This document shows positions 31,625 to 42,057 of a stretch of 64,000 nucleotides of DNA, piece after piece. Within the stretch, counting starts at the first letter, position 1. Each line of letters starts with the position of its first letter. Source of the DNA: Adiantum capillus-veneris (lineage: Eukaryota; Streptophyta; Polypodiopsida; Polypodiales; Pteridaceae); the NCBI GenBank assembly GCA_014529385.2, contig CM043942.1, positions 112,932,141 through 112,996,140 of the forward strand, written 5' to 3'. A program made the position numbers and the translations under genes. The notes under the pieces are model-generated. The model made no database searches. It saw only the letters and a list, made by a program, of their open reading frames with translations, and was not told where the DNA came from.

Positions 31625-32640
31625 GATGATTACCTTGATGAAAAACGCCTATGGCGATGAGTCCTACTGAGAACGCCAAATGTTGGGACTGTTGGCGAGG
31701 GTGCTTGCTGATGAAAAACGCTAGGGGAGTGGAAGTCTTGCTTGGAGGGAAACCACAAAGGGGGTTCTTGCTGAGAAGTTGCATGTTGAGCGATGGAGCT
31801 TCTGCTGCCTCTACTGCCAATTAGTGCTAGTCTAGGTTTGCTTATATACAAACTTACTCAATTTGCCCTACCTACTTTTCAACAAAAGTCACTTAAAAAT
31901 AATAAGTGAAAATTATCAAAAATAGAAAAATAAGCTAAATGCACTAGAAAATTCCCTTGAAGGATTCTGATGGATTTTGATGGGAATGCTTATGATCATG
32001 TTGTGTGTAACCAGAGGATATACATCTACACTAAGTGTCTGGACATGCACGGTCTGCGAACAGACTCACAAAAGTGTCAGATCTAGACTGACTGGACTGA
32101 CTGAACCCTTGTCATGCTGTAGCTTGTCCACGGACACATAGGGTTGGATGTGTCACGTGACATCCCCTCCTTTTCAAAGTGAGGTACTGATACCGAACTG
32201 TATAGCGTCGAGGGAGATCGCCAATAGCATTCGGAATCCTGGAAGGGACTCTTCGCTGGCCCACTCTGATGTGTGGGTCATGCGGTACTTGAACTTCATA
32301 AAGGTCTCCAACGCTTGCTTCTTTGGACCGCACCGAAAGCAACAAAGTCTTCTGTGGCTCCTTCGATGCTTCAACTTTGTCGAGAGTCATGCTTCTTTCT
32401 TCTTCAAGAATCTCCTTGGTTGAAAATTCTTTAACCCATTTCCAACACAAAACCATGAACATACAAATTCCATGTAAAGTGAGTGGAAAAAATCTTGTCT
32501 TCCTTAAAGACTGTGCATGCAATGTAGATAAACAAAGAAACGGAGTGCCAAACCGTTCACCACACACACGCAAACAATGAGATCGAATCTTTCTCTTTTG
32601 ATCTAAAGCAATCAACTGTGGCAATTCACAACGGAAATGC

Positions 32641-32981
32641 TGTAACAGACTTGGACACTCCAAATCAAGAATCAATCGCGACAGCACCAAATAACCACTT
32701 CAAAACAATTCACAGATCACAATATATTTGCATTGGCCCGGCGGAGTTCCGTGCCTAGAGATATTGTCTCCAAAGACTGACGCCCCTTTCGGTATTTCTT
32801 TATGTATTAAATCAATGTCAAAGTACAAGAGCGGTAGGGTTTCCAACAATTAGGGTTTGCAGAAAATTAGGGTTTTTTGAAATTAAGGTTTTTGACAAAA
32901 ATTAGGATTTGCAAAAATTTTAGGGTTTTTGGCAGAATTTAGGGTTTCTGTTGTCGGTAGCCACGTCATCACTTTGTGACA
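32641..32981 (-). mobile_element. solo LTR of family S, copy 3 (TSD AATGC)
   Basis: On the minus strand starts TGTCACAAAGTGATGACG and ends CAAGTCTGTTACA, flanked by AATGC at 32,636-32,640 and 32,982-32,986. The intact target AATGCCGATGCTTAATGCTC is in copy II at 21,040. It contains TTAGGGTTT words (plus strand) and the AAAGAAATACCGAAAGGG word. At 341 bp it is the shortest of the three members. Confidence 0.92.
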
Positions 32982-33259
32982 AATGCCCATGCTTGGTGCT
33001 CATACTTTCATGTGCTCTTTCTACAAATGTGTCATGCCAAGGAACAGACATGGAATGTGACTTCCTTGAATGCATACTTTTCAACTTTTCATGAACAATC
33101 TGCATACATTCGTGCTCATTTCATGAGTGAAACGTGCTCAACGTACAATATGTCATGCCTAGGAAAAGGGATCACATAAAGACGCCGACTAAAATACAAG
33201 AAATGATCACGAATGAAACACTCGGACAATACGTGCGTATGAATCATGCGAACACATAA

Positions 33260-34190
33260 TACTTCCTATAATGGTTCTTGGGACCTAGGCTCGAGAGCCA
33301 AGGTCGGTTCTTCCTGAAGGGGTTCTTTGAACCTAGGCTCGAGAGTCAAGATCGATCCTTCATGATTGATCGAATCTGCAACGAGGTTAGCTTCGCTAGA
33401 AAAAGCATCAACTAACACATCATCCTTGTGAACAATCACGTCATCTTCATGCAAATCATCATGCTTGTGAGAAATCACATCTTGATCATGCAAATCATCA
33501 TGCTTGTCATTGTCATCCAAATCATCATGCTCATCATTATCATTCAAATCCTCATGCTTATCATCATGCAAATCCTGTGTGTCATGCTTTGGAGAAGAAG
33601 AGACGGAGAGTCTCCTTTTCCCGAATCTCTTGCATCTGTGCCTGAACTTGAGAAAAGAGTCGCAACAACCCTTGCTCACGCTCTGTGGCTGCCTTTCTTT
33701 CTGCATCTCTTTCTGATTTTCTTTCTGCGTGTCTGTGATCCATTTCTGCTTTTCTTTCTGCGTGTCTGCGATCCATTTCTGCTTTTCTTTCTTTGCATTC
33801 ATGATCAAATTCTGTCATTCTTTCTGCTTGTATTGCTTCACGTTTCGACTTCCTTTCCATTAACATTTGGTCCAAAGCCTCCATAGGAGTTAGTGCAATC
33901 CTTGACGCAGATGGGGAAGGGGGAAGGTCGGAAAAACCTCCTCGGTGGGAAAATTCTTCTTCACCTCTCTCATGCTCATCACCTCCGAGCAAAGTATCCA
34001 TTCCGTTTCGAGTGATGACCATCCACTGAGTCTGGGGTTCTTGTGGGTTCTTGTGGTTTTGGGTTCTTAAGTTCACGAGGAACTTGGGTTCTTGGGTGTC
34101 TTGGTTCTTGGGGGTTTTGAGGTTCTTGGGTTCTTGAGGTTCTTCTTTCGCTTGCAATCTGTGTTCGAGAAGGATCTTCTCTTCACCCGA
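33260..34190 (-). pseudogene. internal ORF of family A copy III: coiled coil plus His/Asp-rich repeat
   Basis: The 34,157-33,582 frame encodes a leader with the NGMDTLLGGDEHERGEEEF start, LTPMEALDQMLMER, and a strongly charged coiled coil of RHAERKAEMD units. The 33,808-33,266 frame then carries KHDTQDLHDDKHEDLNDND, KHDDL repeats (about 33,420-33,600) and SSEANLVADSINHEGSILTLE. Capsid, zinc knuckle and protease of copy I are absent at the same point as in copy II, so II and III share one deletion event. One frameshift lies between coiled coil and repeat. Confidence 0.6.
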
Positions 34191-34500
34191 GTTCTACTCT
34201 TTTTCGCGGGCGCACCCCTAAGCGGCCTTGCGCTCACACCAAGGTTGCTTTTTCCCACCTCACGTCGATTGGCCGGCCGCTAAGTGCATGGTCCGCTCTC
34301 AATGAGTGAAAAGAGGCACAAGGGGAGGCTAGACAAGCCCTTCTTTCTTGGGTTTCATGTCACTCTTCAAAAACACGATTAGTAATCGACACGCCCAAGC
34401 GAACTTGGGTTCGTGCAACCTCAATAAGCAAAAAAAATTATGTGGTTCTTGTGATTCTTTCCTTGAGTTATACAGAACACTGTCAAAGCTCTGATACCAA

Positions 34501-35613
34501 TGTTAGGTGCAGCGGAATTAATGTTGTTCTTTCTCAAGATGAGTGCTCCATAATGTGCTCAAGGTTCCTTTTTTGTTCTTATGGAAGGGAGAGCCTTCCG
34601 TTCCTAATGAGAGAGTGCAATGATCATAAACAAAGTGAATGGACACTGTGTGTGCAAGTAAATGAGACTGAGAGATAGAGAGAGAAGAGAATACGACACC
34701 ACAGACGTTGTAAAACCCTCCTCCGAAGGCCCCACTCTCGTCGGCAAGAGTGGTCTACTATTGATTGCACAAACTGGTACATATTGAATGCAAGTGACTG
34801 ATGCAAGTCTAGGCTAGGTCGATGTCGACGATGGCGATGACAAGACCAACGCTAGGGCTGAAAACTGAAGCTATTCATTTGCTGTCCAAAAACGCCCATG
34901 GCTTAAATCTGCTGAAAATCAAAACGCTGATTTGGGGGCTGATTTCGGCTGCTGAAAAACGCTGCTTGGGACTGTCAAAAACATTGAATTTCTGTTGTCA
35001 TACGATGCTAAAAACGCTAGGAGAAACTGGGCGATGATGGGGATCTGAAAAAACGCCAATGCTGAGGGTTGCAGGAGATGATTACCTTGATGAAAAACGC
35101 CTATGGTGATAAGTCCTGCTGAAAACGCCAAATGCTGGGACTGTTGGCGAGAGTGCTTGCTGATGAAAAACGCTAGGGGAGTGGAAGTCTTGCTTGGAGG
35201 GAAACCACCAAGGGGATTCTTGCTGAGAAGTTGCCTGTTGAGCGATGGAGCTCCTGCTGCCTCTTCTGCCAATTAGTGCTAGCTTAGGTTTGCTTATATA
35301 CAAACTTACTCAATTTGCCCTACCTACTTTCCAACAAAAGTCACTTAAAAATAATAAGTGAAATGTCAAAAATAGGAAAAATAGGCTAAATGCATTGAAA
35401 AATTCCCCTGAAGGATTCTGATGGGAATGCTTATGATCATATGTTGTGTGCAACCAGAGGATATGCATCTACACTAAGTGTCTGGACATGCACGGTCTGC
35501 GAACAGACTCACAAAAGTGCCAAAACACTTCTAATCTAGACAGACTGGACTGACTGAACCCTTGTCGTACTGTAGCTTGTCCACGGACACAGGGTTGGAT
35601 GTGTCACGTGACA
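34501..35613 (-). repeat. 5' LTR of family A copy III
   Basis: Starts TGTCACGTGACACATCC at 35,613 and ends at 34,501 next to the primer site. Between 34,855 and 35,180 I count nine AACGC words on the plus strand, mostly AAAAACGCT or AAAACGCC. The cluster CACTTAAAAATAATAAGTG lies near 35,342. Confidence 0.88.
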
Positions 35614-37080
35614 TCCGGCTTGATACCTTGAAGATCTCCCGCTTTTGCGAGTGGCCAACTTTTCAAGCCCACCGCATACATCCTCAATAGTAAAAAAAGA
35701 AGACATACATGGGAGTGAATCATAAAATGGCATTTTTTCAGCATTTGATTGCTCATATAATTGCCTACAATGTGTGTATATATCCACAAGACTCAAGTTA
35801 TCAAAATTCTCAACCCGCTTGCCCCTCAAGTTTCTCCAAAATCTTCCACATGCATGTGCCTTGAAAAAGTTGTTGCTTTACTTCCCATCTTCTTCTCTTC
35901 TTTTGAATCAATGCCTTGTATGTATGCAAATGACTTTGATAGTTGTATTTGTCCATAGTTGCATCAAGCTTTATCAAGGACTTTCGAGAATCTTGACATT
36001 CTTTATCAAACAACCTTTTGCGTGATCTATCTATATTGATATCATGGAGATGCTTTATAGCAAGGCATTCTTCGGCACAAGAACAAATAACTTTCTTGTA
36101 AGCTTCTCATTCAGTTTCCATGGTGCATCATATTGAAGCTTCTTCATCCATAAATTTTGCTCAACCATTTCAATGTACATAGGTGCCCGTTTAAAATGCA
36201 TACATAGTGATAATTTCTCTTTCCTTTGGCTGAGATTATCATGCTTAGTTGCTTCTCTACATGAAAGGTCAATATATAATGTGCGATGGTCAGATTCCGA
36301 GGTCCATTGGCCAAACATAAAACTCTTTATGCGATATATGATGGCTTCGGAGAGTAGCATATAGTCAATCACACTATCCCCATTATGTCTCCTACATGTA
36401 AATCCATTGGTTCCACTCCACAAAGATACACCATTGGCAATGAACATACCCGTGCTATTACACATGTGTAAAAGTAACTTTCCATAGTGATCCGACTCTT
36501 TCTCAACCATTGAAGCACGATCATACAAGTGAACTTCCTCCAACTCTCTTGCAATGTATGGCATATCAAATTGTTGAGTATCATGTTGCAATGTTTTTGT
36601 GCGAGCATTCATATCCCCAAATACAATAACATCACCTTCACCTTTTAAATAAGCCATGTCCTCTTCTAAATCAAAAATGACTGATCTCTATCCATCCAAG
36701 CATAAAAGGGAGAATCATGATGAGGAATGTAGCTCGGCTACAAAAATGGGTGATCTTTTTGGTGTCATAATTTTCAGTCATACATTACGTTTGTACTCGT
36801 CATCTTTCACAATTGATACAAAATCTTCCAATCCTTTCTTAACCATACATGCTACCCCTCCTTGTCCTCTTCGTTGCTTAAGATTCTTTGACCACATCAA
36901 TGAATGTACATTGTAATTCTCCAAGCCATTAATCCTTTGTGTGTAATGTTCCCAAGTTTCAACAAAAAGTACAACATCGGCTTTGCTTGTTAGTTCATCA
37001 ATGCAAACCCTCGCATTCCATGGATATCCATTACAATTCCAAAAGCATATTTTCGATTGTAACTCGGTCTCATAGGTCAC
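35614..37080 (-). pseudogene. LINE-II endonuclease half of ORF2
   Basis: N-terminal part (37,080-36,778): ICFWNCNGYPWNARVC (catalytic Asn), LFVETWEH (catalytic Glu), RRGQGGVACMVKKG. A second piece (36,657-36,055) has DVIVFGDMNARTKTL (Asp/Asn) and SDHRTLYIDLS (Asp-His pair), all landmarks of APE-type LINE endonucleases. It ends at KLATRKAG, just before the RT domain, where family A copy III begins at 35,613. Frameshifts near 36,770 and 35,830. The role in the family is nicking of target DNA; the motif choice alone does not reveal the target. Confidence 0.82.
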
Positions 37081-37191
37081 GCATCCCTATTTGCTCGAGA
37101 GACTTGCCTCCTTCTTGGACACATTTTGTTCATGAGAGATCTCCTTGTTTTTCTTATTCTTTTCCTTATATGCCTTGCGACGCATATTTTG

Positions 37192-38028
37192 TTACTTAAT
37201 AGTGCAATCTTCACATACAAAACATTTTGTATCCCTCAATAAGATCCAACTATTATCAAGGATAATCTTTCGCTTGGTCTCATCGGGCATGGTGCATACA
37301 ATTGGCCGTTCTCCCGAGCGAGGAGCTCCTTGCTTCCCCACTCTATGTGCTCCACAGACCATAACTCCAGACATGCCAAAGTGGGTTTTCAAGAAATCTT
37401 CAATAACAATGGCAAGAGAAGGAGGTGTCTCTAGCTTCTCTTCGGGAATTCCACGAATAACAATGTTCTTGGAACGTCGCTCCCGTTCCTTCAACTCTTC
37501 CACGTCCACATTCTCAACATTCTTTGTTTGAGCAATATCTTGCATGAGTGAGAAATTAGCAACCACATTGCTACCACATACATCAACCCAAGACTTGTTT
37601 GTGTATACATTTTTCATGTCGCATACATCCCGGCTCATGGTGTCAAATTTCTCTTCTTTCAATACATGGTCATGCTCTACTTTGCTCATCCGCTCCTTCA
37701 AAGCATTCAAGTCCACAAGAGAGCATTTACATTCCTTGATTTTCTCTTCAAGTTGCATCAAACGTGTTGTTTGCATCTCAAGTGTCCTCTTGAGATTCTC
37801 ATTCTCAACCACAAGTACCCTTAGTGTGCCATTTTCCATTGCAAGTGCTCGTAAGTCTTCGTCACGGTCTCTTGCATTGATACCAAGTATGCCATGATCA
37901 TGGTTTCCGATGTCGTTGGTTGGGTTGGTTGTGTCGCTATCTCCACACTTAGCAGATCTTAGATCATTTTCCACAATGATTGTGGACCTTGTTGAAGAAG
38001 AAGAACCCTCGCGAGTGCCGGAAGACAT
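37192..38028 (-). CDS. LINE-II ORF1, coiled-coil RNA-binding protein, open
   Basis: A 278-codon uninterrupted frame with a Ser/Thr-rich N-terminus, a long coiled coil (about residues 60-120; NGTLRVLVVENENLKRTLE, MQLEEKIKECKCS) and a segment RRSKNIVIRGIPEEKLETPP typical of the RRM-like domain of L1-type ORF1 proteins (about residue 185). The C-terminal part has VCGAHRVGKQG and a PDETKRKIILDN-like basic stretch. The family role is RNA binding and nucleic-acid chaperoning in the LINE particle. It is the only LINE-II part that still reads open; 111 bp separate its end from the first endonuclease frame. Confidence 0.75.
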   Translation of the reverse strand: MSSGTREGSSSSTRSTIIVENDLRSAKCGDSDTTNPTNDIGNHDHGILGINARDRDEDLRALAMENGTLRVLVVENENLKRTLEMQTTRLMQLEEKIKECKCSLVDLNALKERMSKVEHDHVLKEEKFDTMSRDVCDMKNVYTNKSWVDVCGSNVVANFSLMQDIAQTKNVENVDVEELKERERRSKNIVIRGIPEEKLETPPSLAIVIEDFLKTHFGMSGVMVCGAHRVGKQGAPRSGERPIVCTMPDETKRKIILDNSWILLRDTKCFVCEDCTIK

Positions 38029-38259
38029 TGTATGTAAACTAAGAGATAAGAGTCAATTTTCTTGAACCTGTTCACTTCAGAAATGTTGTTACAGAAACGC
38101 CTTTCATAACTCTGAAAATTTCTGTCTTTACATCAATGCGTAGAGGGCTTCGTGCTCTTCGATTGAGACTATAGATCACCCAAATCGGAGTTCGGATGAA
38201 GAAGTTATGATCAAAAGAGTGAACACTGTCTACTAGGTCAAAAAACGACTGCCTCTTTT

Positions 38260-38263
<4 letters not shown>

Positions 38264-38294
<31 letters not shown>

Positions 38295-38572
38295 TGGCAT
38301 GTCATGTCCAAACCACCCTCAAGGGTCCTCTTGCTCTGTTGTCAGAGCAAGTACTTTCTTTATTTCTTGCATAAATACTGATACAATGATCCTAGATGTT
38401 GAGATGTTGATTATACTAATGGGTACTTACTGGAGGTACTTAGCACTCGATGCTAACTGCTGAATGATGCAAACGCTGTTGCTTGAAGGCTGAAAATGAT
38501 CCTACACTAAACTAAGACAGACACTAGACTCTGGTAGAAGCTTCTCTACGTGGCGCAAGTGCAATGTGCAAG
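38264..38572 (-). repeat. proximal piece of the element B 3' LTR
   Basis: Shares CAAGTACTTTCTTTATTTCTT, GATACAATGATCCTAGATG and GGCGCAAGTGCA words with 39,401-40,020. About 340 bp of the 5' LTR (roughly 39,610-39,960) have no counterpart here. Begins with a 28-bp GA tract where LINE-II was inserted. Confidence 0.8.
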
Positions 38573-38584
38573 TCTCCCTCTGTT

Positions 38585-39221
38585 AAAGGTGAGGCACAAC
38601 TTTCGAACTTCTTTTGGATGCTTTCTGTACTTCTGATGCCGAATGCTTTTGATGCTTTTGGATGCATCAACCAATGAAAACTCCTCCAAACTTCTGGATA
38701 CTGCAAATGTAGGTACTGTTGCGTTGTAAACATCGACCGTACGAGTTACTAGGTAGCCTTACTACTATCATAGAATATCAGCCTTGATGTTCACTCTGCC
38801 TTGGTTCTAGTCCTCTCGTGAAAATATTGCGGGTGAAGATGAAAGATATGGGTGTTGGGAGGTATTTCAAGGGTTGCTTGTCGATGAAAGTGGATACATG
38901 TTACATGCGAATGTAAATACAAAAGAGGGTTAGGGATCCTTGCATCACCCCCTTCTATATCCGCATAGCATGCAAGTAGATCTTGGTACTCGAGATCTGG
39001 ATTTTTATACGTCCGAAGTTGATCTTTGTTCAAAGACATAGCGATGACGGGAGCGCACCCGATGCGCGATGGACTAAAAGGTGGGAGTGGCTAATAAGTC
39101 CGGCTCGGGACACGAAGATTCTTTGAGGAAAAAAATTGAGAGAGGTTCTACTCGAGTTCTTGGTTCTCCTTGGGTCCTATGTGTTCTTCCCTTGGCTTCA
39201 CGAAGCCGAAGCACGCACAAA
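38585..39221 (-). other. internal region of LTR element B
   Basis: Too short for gag or pol. One minus-strand frame (39,039-38,791) begins MSLNKDQLRTYKNPD, but no domain is recognised and it may be chance. Consistent with a TRIM/LARD-like non-autonomous element. Confidence 0.6.
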
Positions 39222-39234
39222 GCTCTGATATCAA

Positions 39235-39358
39235 TATCACGTGCAACGAAAGTCTTTAAGAATTTAGCTCGGATCTAGTACTTCGCACAAACACAAAATT
39301 ACTTTACTTCACTTGAAAAGAGAAACTGAACTGTGCACAATGAACGAGACAGGCAGAT

Positions 39359-39404
<46 letters not shown>

Positions 39405-40033
39405 CGACACAGCATGTCACGTCTCAACCACCCTCACGGACCCCCTTGCTTTGTTGCCAGAGCAAGTACTTTCTTTATTTCTTAAACAAAGGTTAATACA
39501 ATGATTCTAGATGCTAAGATGCAAATGGTACTAATGGATACTTGCTGGAGATACTCGCTAAATGCTGAAATCGATACGGCTTGAAGGCTCAAAATTGATG
39601 GTGCGGTGAGTCTGAGGACAGAATGCTGAAAAACGCTTATGGACAGGTTGAGAAAACGCTAGTGCTAAAGTGATTTTGGTCCTTGGACTATAGGTACAGC
39701 GCGTTGCTCATTCTCCTCCATCTTCTGTCTCCTCTAGCGCCCCAAAGGACTGCCTATATATTGCAAAAGTCCTTGGTCGAACAACCTTTAAATCAAACCC
39801 ACAATTTGGGAAATAATGCTCTAAAAATCACTTATTACTAAAATGACTTAAGAGGTGATTCACAGGTTGGAATGCTTAAATGACTATATTGTGCAAGAGA
39901 GAGTATGCAACTATGACCTCCTTGGGCATACAGTCCTGCTAGAGGCTACAAAGTGTCGCGCTAGATCCCACGCTAGACTAGGACTGCCTAGCAGAAGCTT
40001 GTCACCTGGCGCAAGTACAGTGCGAACGTGACA
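39235..40033 (-). repeat. 5' LTR of element B
   Basis: TGTCACGTTCGCACTG at 40,033 to GCACGTGATA at 39,235, followed by the primer site TTGATATCAGAGC. Contains a GA tract at 39,358-39,401, two or three AAACGCT words (39,625-39,665) and AATAGGCAGT-like TATA context near 39,750 (GCCTATATATTGC on the plus strand). Confidence 0.85.
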
Positions 40034-40267
40034 ATTCTAGTGATATGGGACACTAGAATATGCAATATGTGGATGACCGCACACATAAGCAAATCCATAT
40101 ATTTAAATTGAAAAATTTTATTTTTGACATATAATTTTAACCATTATTTTTTTGACAAGTATGGTTTGCAGGTAACTAGGCGACTAAGGACGGTTACTTT
40201 CTAATAGAGAGGTAAGTAATGAAAATGAAAAATCACATGCAAATTACTTGAAGAAGGGGGTGCATTT

Positions 40268-40354
<87 letters not shown>

Positions 40355-40462
40355 GCGTATAGCGTGGATTATGTGCTCGTGCGATACGTCAGATATGTGA
40401 ATCTGTGGTTTTATAGTTTGTAGCACGTTTATTTTGTTTTCGTAGGCTCTTCGTGCCTCCAT
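40268..40462 (+). repeat. (CT)n tract and partner of the 142-290 repeat
   Basis: About 80 bp of pure CT (40,268-40,349) followed by the 114-bp repeat that matches 142-252 in inverted orientation. It interrupts the N-terminal side of the gypsy integrase that resumes at 40,490. Confidence 0.85.
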
Positions 40463-40489
40463 CTACTGCAGACTCGAACTGAAAATAAT

Positions 40490-41830
40490 GTGACTTGGAC
40501 CATTATGGACAGATTTAGCAAGCAAGCTTACTTTATTGCAGTCAAGAAAACAATCAAAGCAGATCGTATGGCTAGGGTTTTTCTAGCAGAGATCTTCGAG
40601 CATCATGGGATACCCAAGTCTATTGTGAGTGATGGAGATCCTCACATTACAAGAAATTTTTGGCGTGCTTACGACCTTGGCTAGAAGTTGAATTTTTCTT
40701 TTGCATACCACCCCTCAAACGGATAGGCAAAGTGTGATCACTAATTCCACAGTGGCGAAACCCTATGAGTCGAACAGACACTCTTAACTCGGAGAAGTAT
40801 TTGCCCCTTATGGAGTACGTGTATTACACTACCATACAATCGTCTACAGGGAAGACACCCTTTGAGATTCTTTGTGGTGAGCCTTTGCTTCCACCAATCC
40901 TTTTAACTAAGGATCAGATATTTGCAGCCAATGAGTTTGTCCGGGATATTGAGAGAGCAATATTATCCTCTCAAGAAAAACATACTAAACATACGGACAA
41001 GCATAGAAGGAATTTGAACTTAACGGTCGATCAATGGGTCTTACTAAAGTTTGAGAAAGCGAGACTAAAGAAGCAAGCGACTCATAAGAGCAAAGTGGTA
41101 AACCTTTCCCATAGTTTTTAGGATAAAGGGACCAATTAGTAGACCGTCCCCAAAAGGGAGATGAATCCACCCCCAATTTAGAGACAAAAGTTTAATATAT
41201 TCTTGAAATCTTGCTTATATGTCCTCTTGTGATTTGTTGAAAAGTGTAATATTACTAGAGCTTGAGTGTCTTTAATCTTTGAACATCCTCAAAATTTGAA
41301 TTTCCTCAAATTAAGCATTAAGAAAAAAAAAATTATCGATCTTGATATCATCTAATCCGTCTTTTCATGAGGAATCTCATTCAATCATCACATTTCAAAT
41401 CTAGCACGATTTACAAAATCTCCCCCAAAATTACGTTTTTTTTTTTGTAGGTGTCTCTATATTTGCTCCTTTACCATATGGCCCGTTTAAGATAATTGAG
41501 CAAGTAGACAATGTGACATTTTGATTAGAGCTATCACCTAATTGGAGGATCCATAATGCTTTCCATGTTAGTTTACTCCTGCCATATGTGGAACCGCCTC
41601 CAAGTCAGTCTATCACTGAGCAACCTCCTGAGGTTGAAGAGAAGAAAGAAATACTCCAACCAGAGCAGATCATTCATCATCGAGAGCGGCCACAAAAGTC
41701 CGAAAAGATTACACATAAGTATTTGGTAAAGTTTAAAAATTATTCTTAGTGGATGATCGAGCAATAATTAGCATCTTATCCCGAAATTCTACAAGAATAT
41801 GTACAAGCACTACACTTAACAACTATTTAG
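40490..41830 (+). pseudogene. Ty3/gypsy integrase and chromodomain-like tail, plus strand
   Basis: Reads TWTIMDRFSKQAYFIAVKK and GIPKSIVSDGDPHITRNFW (integrase core with the second catalytic Asp), then YYTTIQSSTGKTPFEILCG, then HRRNLNLTVDQWVLLK. From about 41,460 another frame has NAFHVSLLLPYVEPPP and HHRERPQKSEKITHKYLVK, a chromodomain-type C-terminus. Stops and frameshifts are present near 40,683, 40,740 and 41,121-41,440. RT and RNaseH are missing upstream, where a CT-rich repeat and LTR element B lie. Chromovirus-like by its tail. Confidence 0.8.
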
Positions 41831-42057
41831 AACCCAGAGAGGTGTTGCTAAATGGACTTTTTTTTAAAGTAATTTCTATTTACTGAAATTAGAATATTTA
41901 AAATGTGTACACTTGAATCGTAGGAGTTAGAAACAATAGATCTACTAGAACTAACAAAAGCCACCAGGAACGGACAACTCTCATGTGTCGTATGATGGGT
42001 CACATAAAGCATCATAAAGGAGTTGTTTCGTAAGTTCGGTGAGAAAGATCAGGAAAT

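Larger units (their letters stand above)
29747..32162 (-). repeat. 3' LTR of family A copy III, interrupted and end-deleted
   Basis: 31,625-32,162 matches 35,076-35,613 and 29,747-30,055 matches 34,765-35,080 of the 5' LTR. The interruption is LINE-III. The right-hand word AATAATAAGTGAAAAT and the left-hand CAAAACGCTGATTTGGGG are shared with the 5' LTR. Confidence 0.8.
29747..35613 (-). mobile_element. family A copy III inside LINE-II
   Basis: 5' LTR 34,501-35,613 (TGTCACGTGACACATCC at 35,613) and primer site TGGTATCAGAGC (34,499-34,488). The internal region is about 2.3 kb including a solo LTR, and the polypurine tract AAAAGGAGGGGA is at 32,174-32,163. The 3' LTR is split by LINE-III into 32,162-31,625 and 30,055-29,747. 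The last 260 bp or so of the 3' LTR (equivalent to 34,501-34,765) are missing, together with part of LINE-II, so no target duplication remains. The two LTRs are highly similar over the shared part. Confidence 0.85.
27933..38263 (-). mobile_element. LINE-II, inserted in a GA tract and itself split by family A copy III
   Basis: ORF1 (38,028-37,192), endonuclease (37,080-35,614), then, after the nested copy III, reverse transcriptase and C-terminal region (29,746-28,080) and a 3' end at about 27,933, all on the minus strand. There is no poly(A) tail: the 3' end GATAATAAAAT runs into (CT)n on the sense strand. The 5' part, 38,029-38,263, is taken as its leader because it is absent from the 5' LTR of element B. 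The YADD-type RT and coiled-coil ORF1 differ from LINE-I, so this is another LINE clade. Confidence 0.8.
27808..40033 (-). mobile_element. LTR element B, non-autonomous, host of a four-level nest (TSD ATTCT)
   Basis: 5' LTR 39,235-40,033 starts TGTCACGTTCGCACTG. The primer site TTGATATCAGAGC lies at 39,234-39,222 and the internal region is only about 0.64 kb. A polypurine tract near 38,584-38,573 (AACAGAGGGAGA) precedes a 3' LTR now split into 38,572-38,264 and 27,932-27,808 by LINE-II. ATTCT flanks both ends (27,803-27,807 and 40,034-40,038). The small coding-free interior makes it a TRIM/LARD-type element. The 3' LTR also has an internal deletion relative to the 5' LTR. Confidence 0.85.

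Noticed and set aside
34855-35180. CRISPR-like array from regularly recurring AAAACGCT
   Set aside because: The repeat word is 8 bp, spacing is irregular and the spacers are related between copies; it is part of an LTR in a plant genome.
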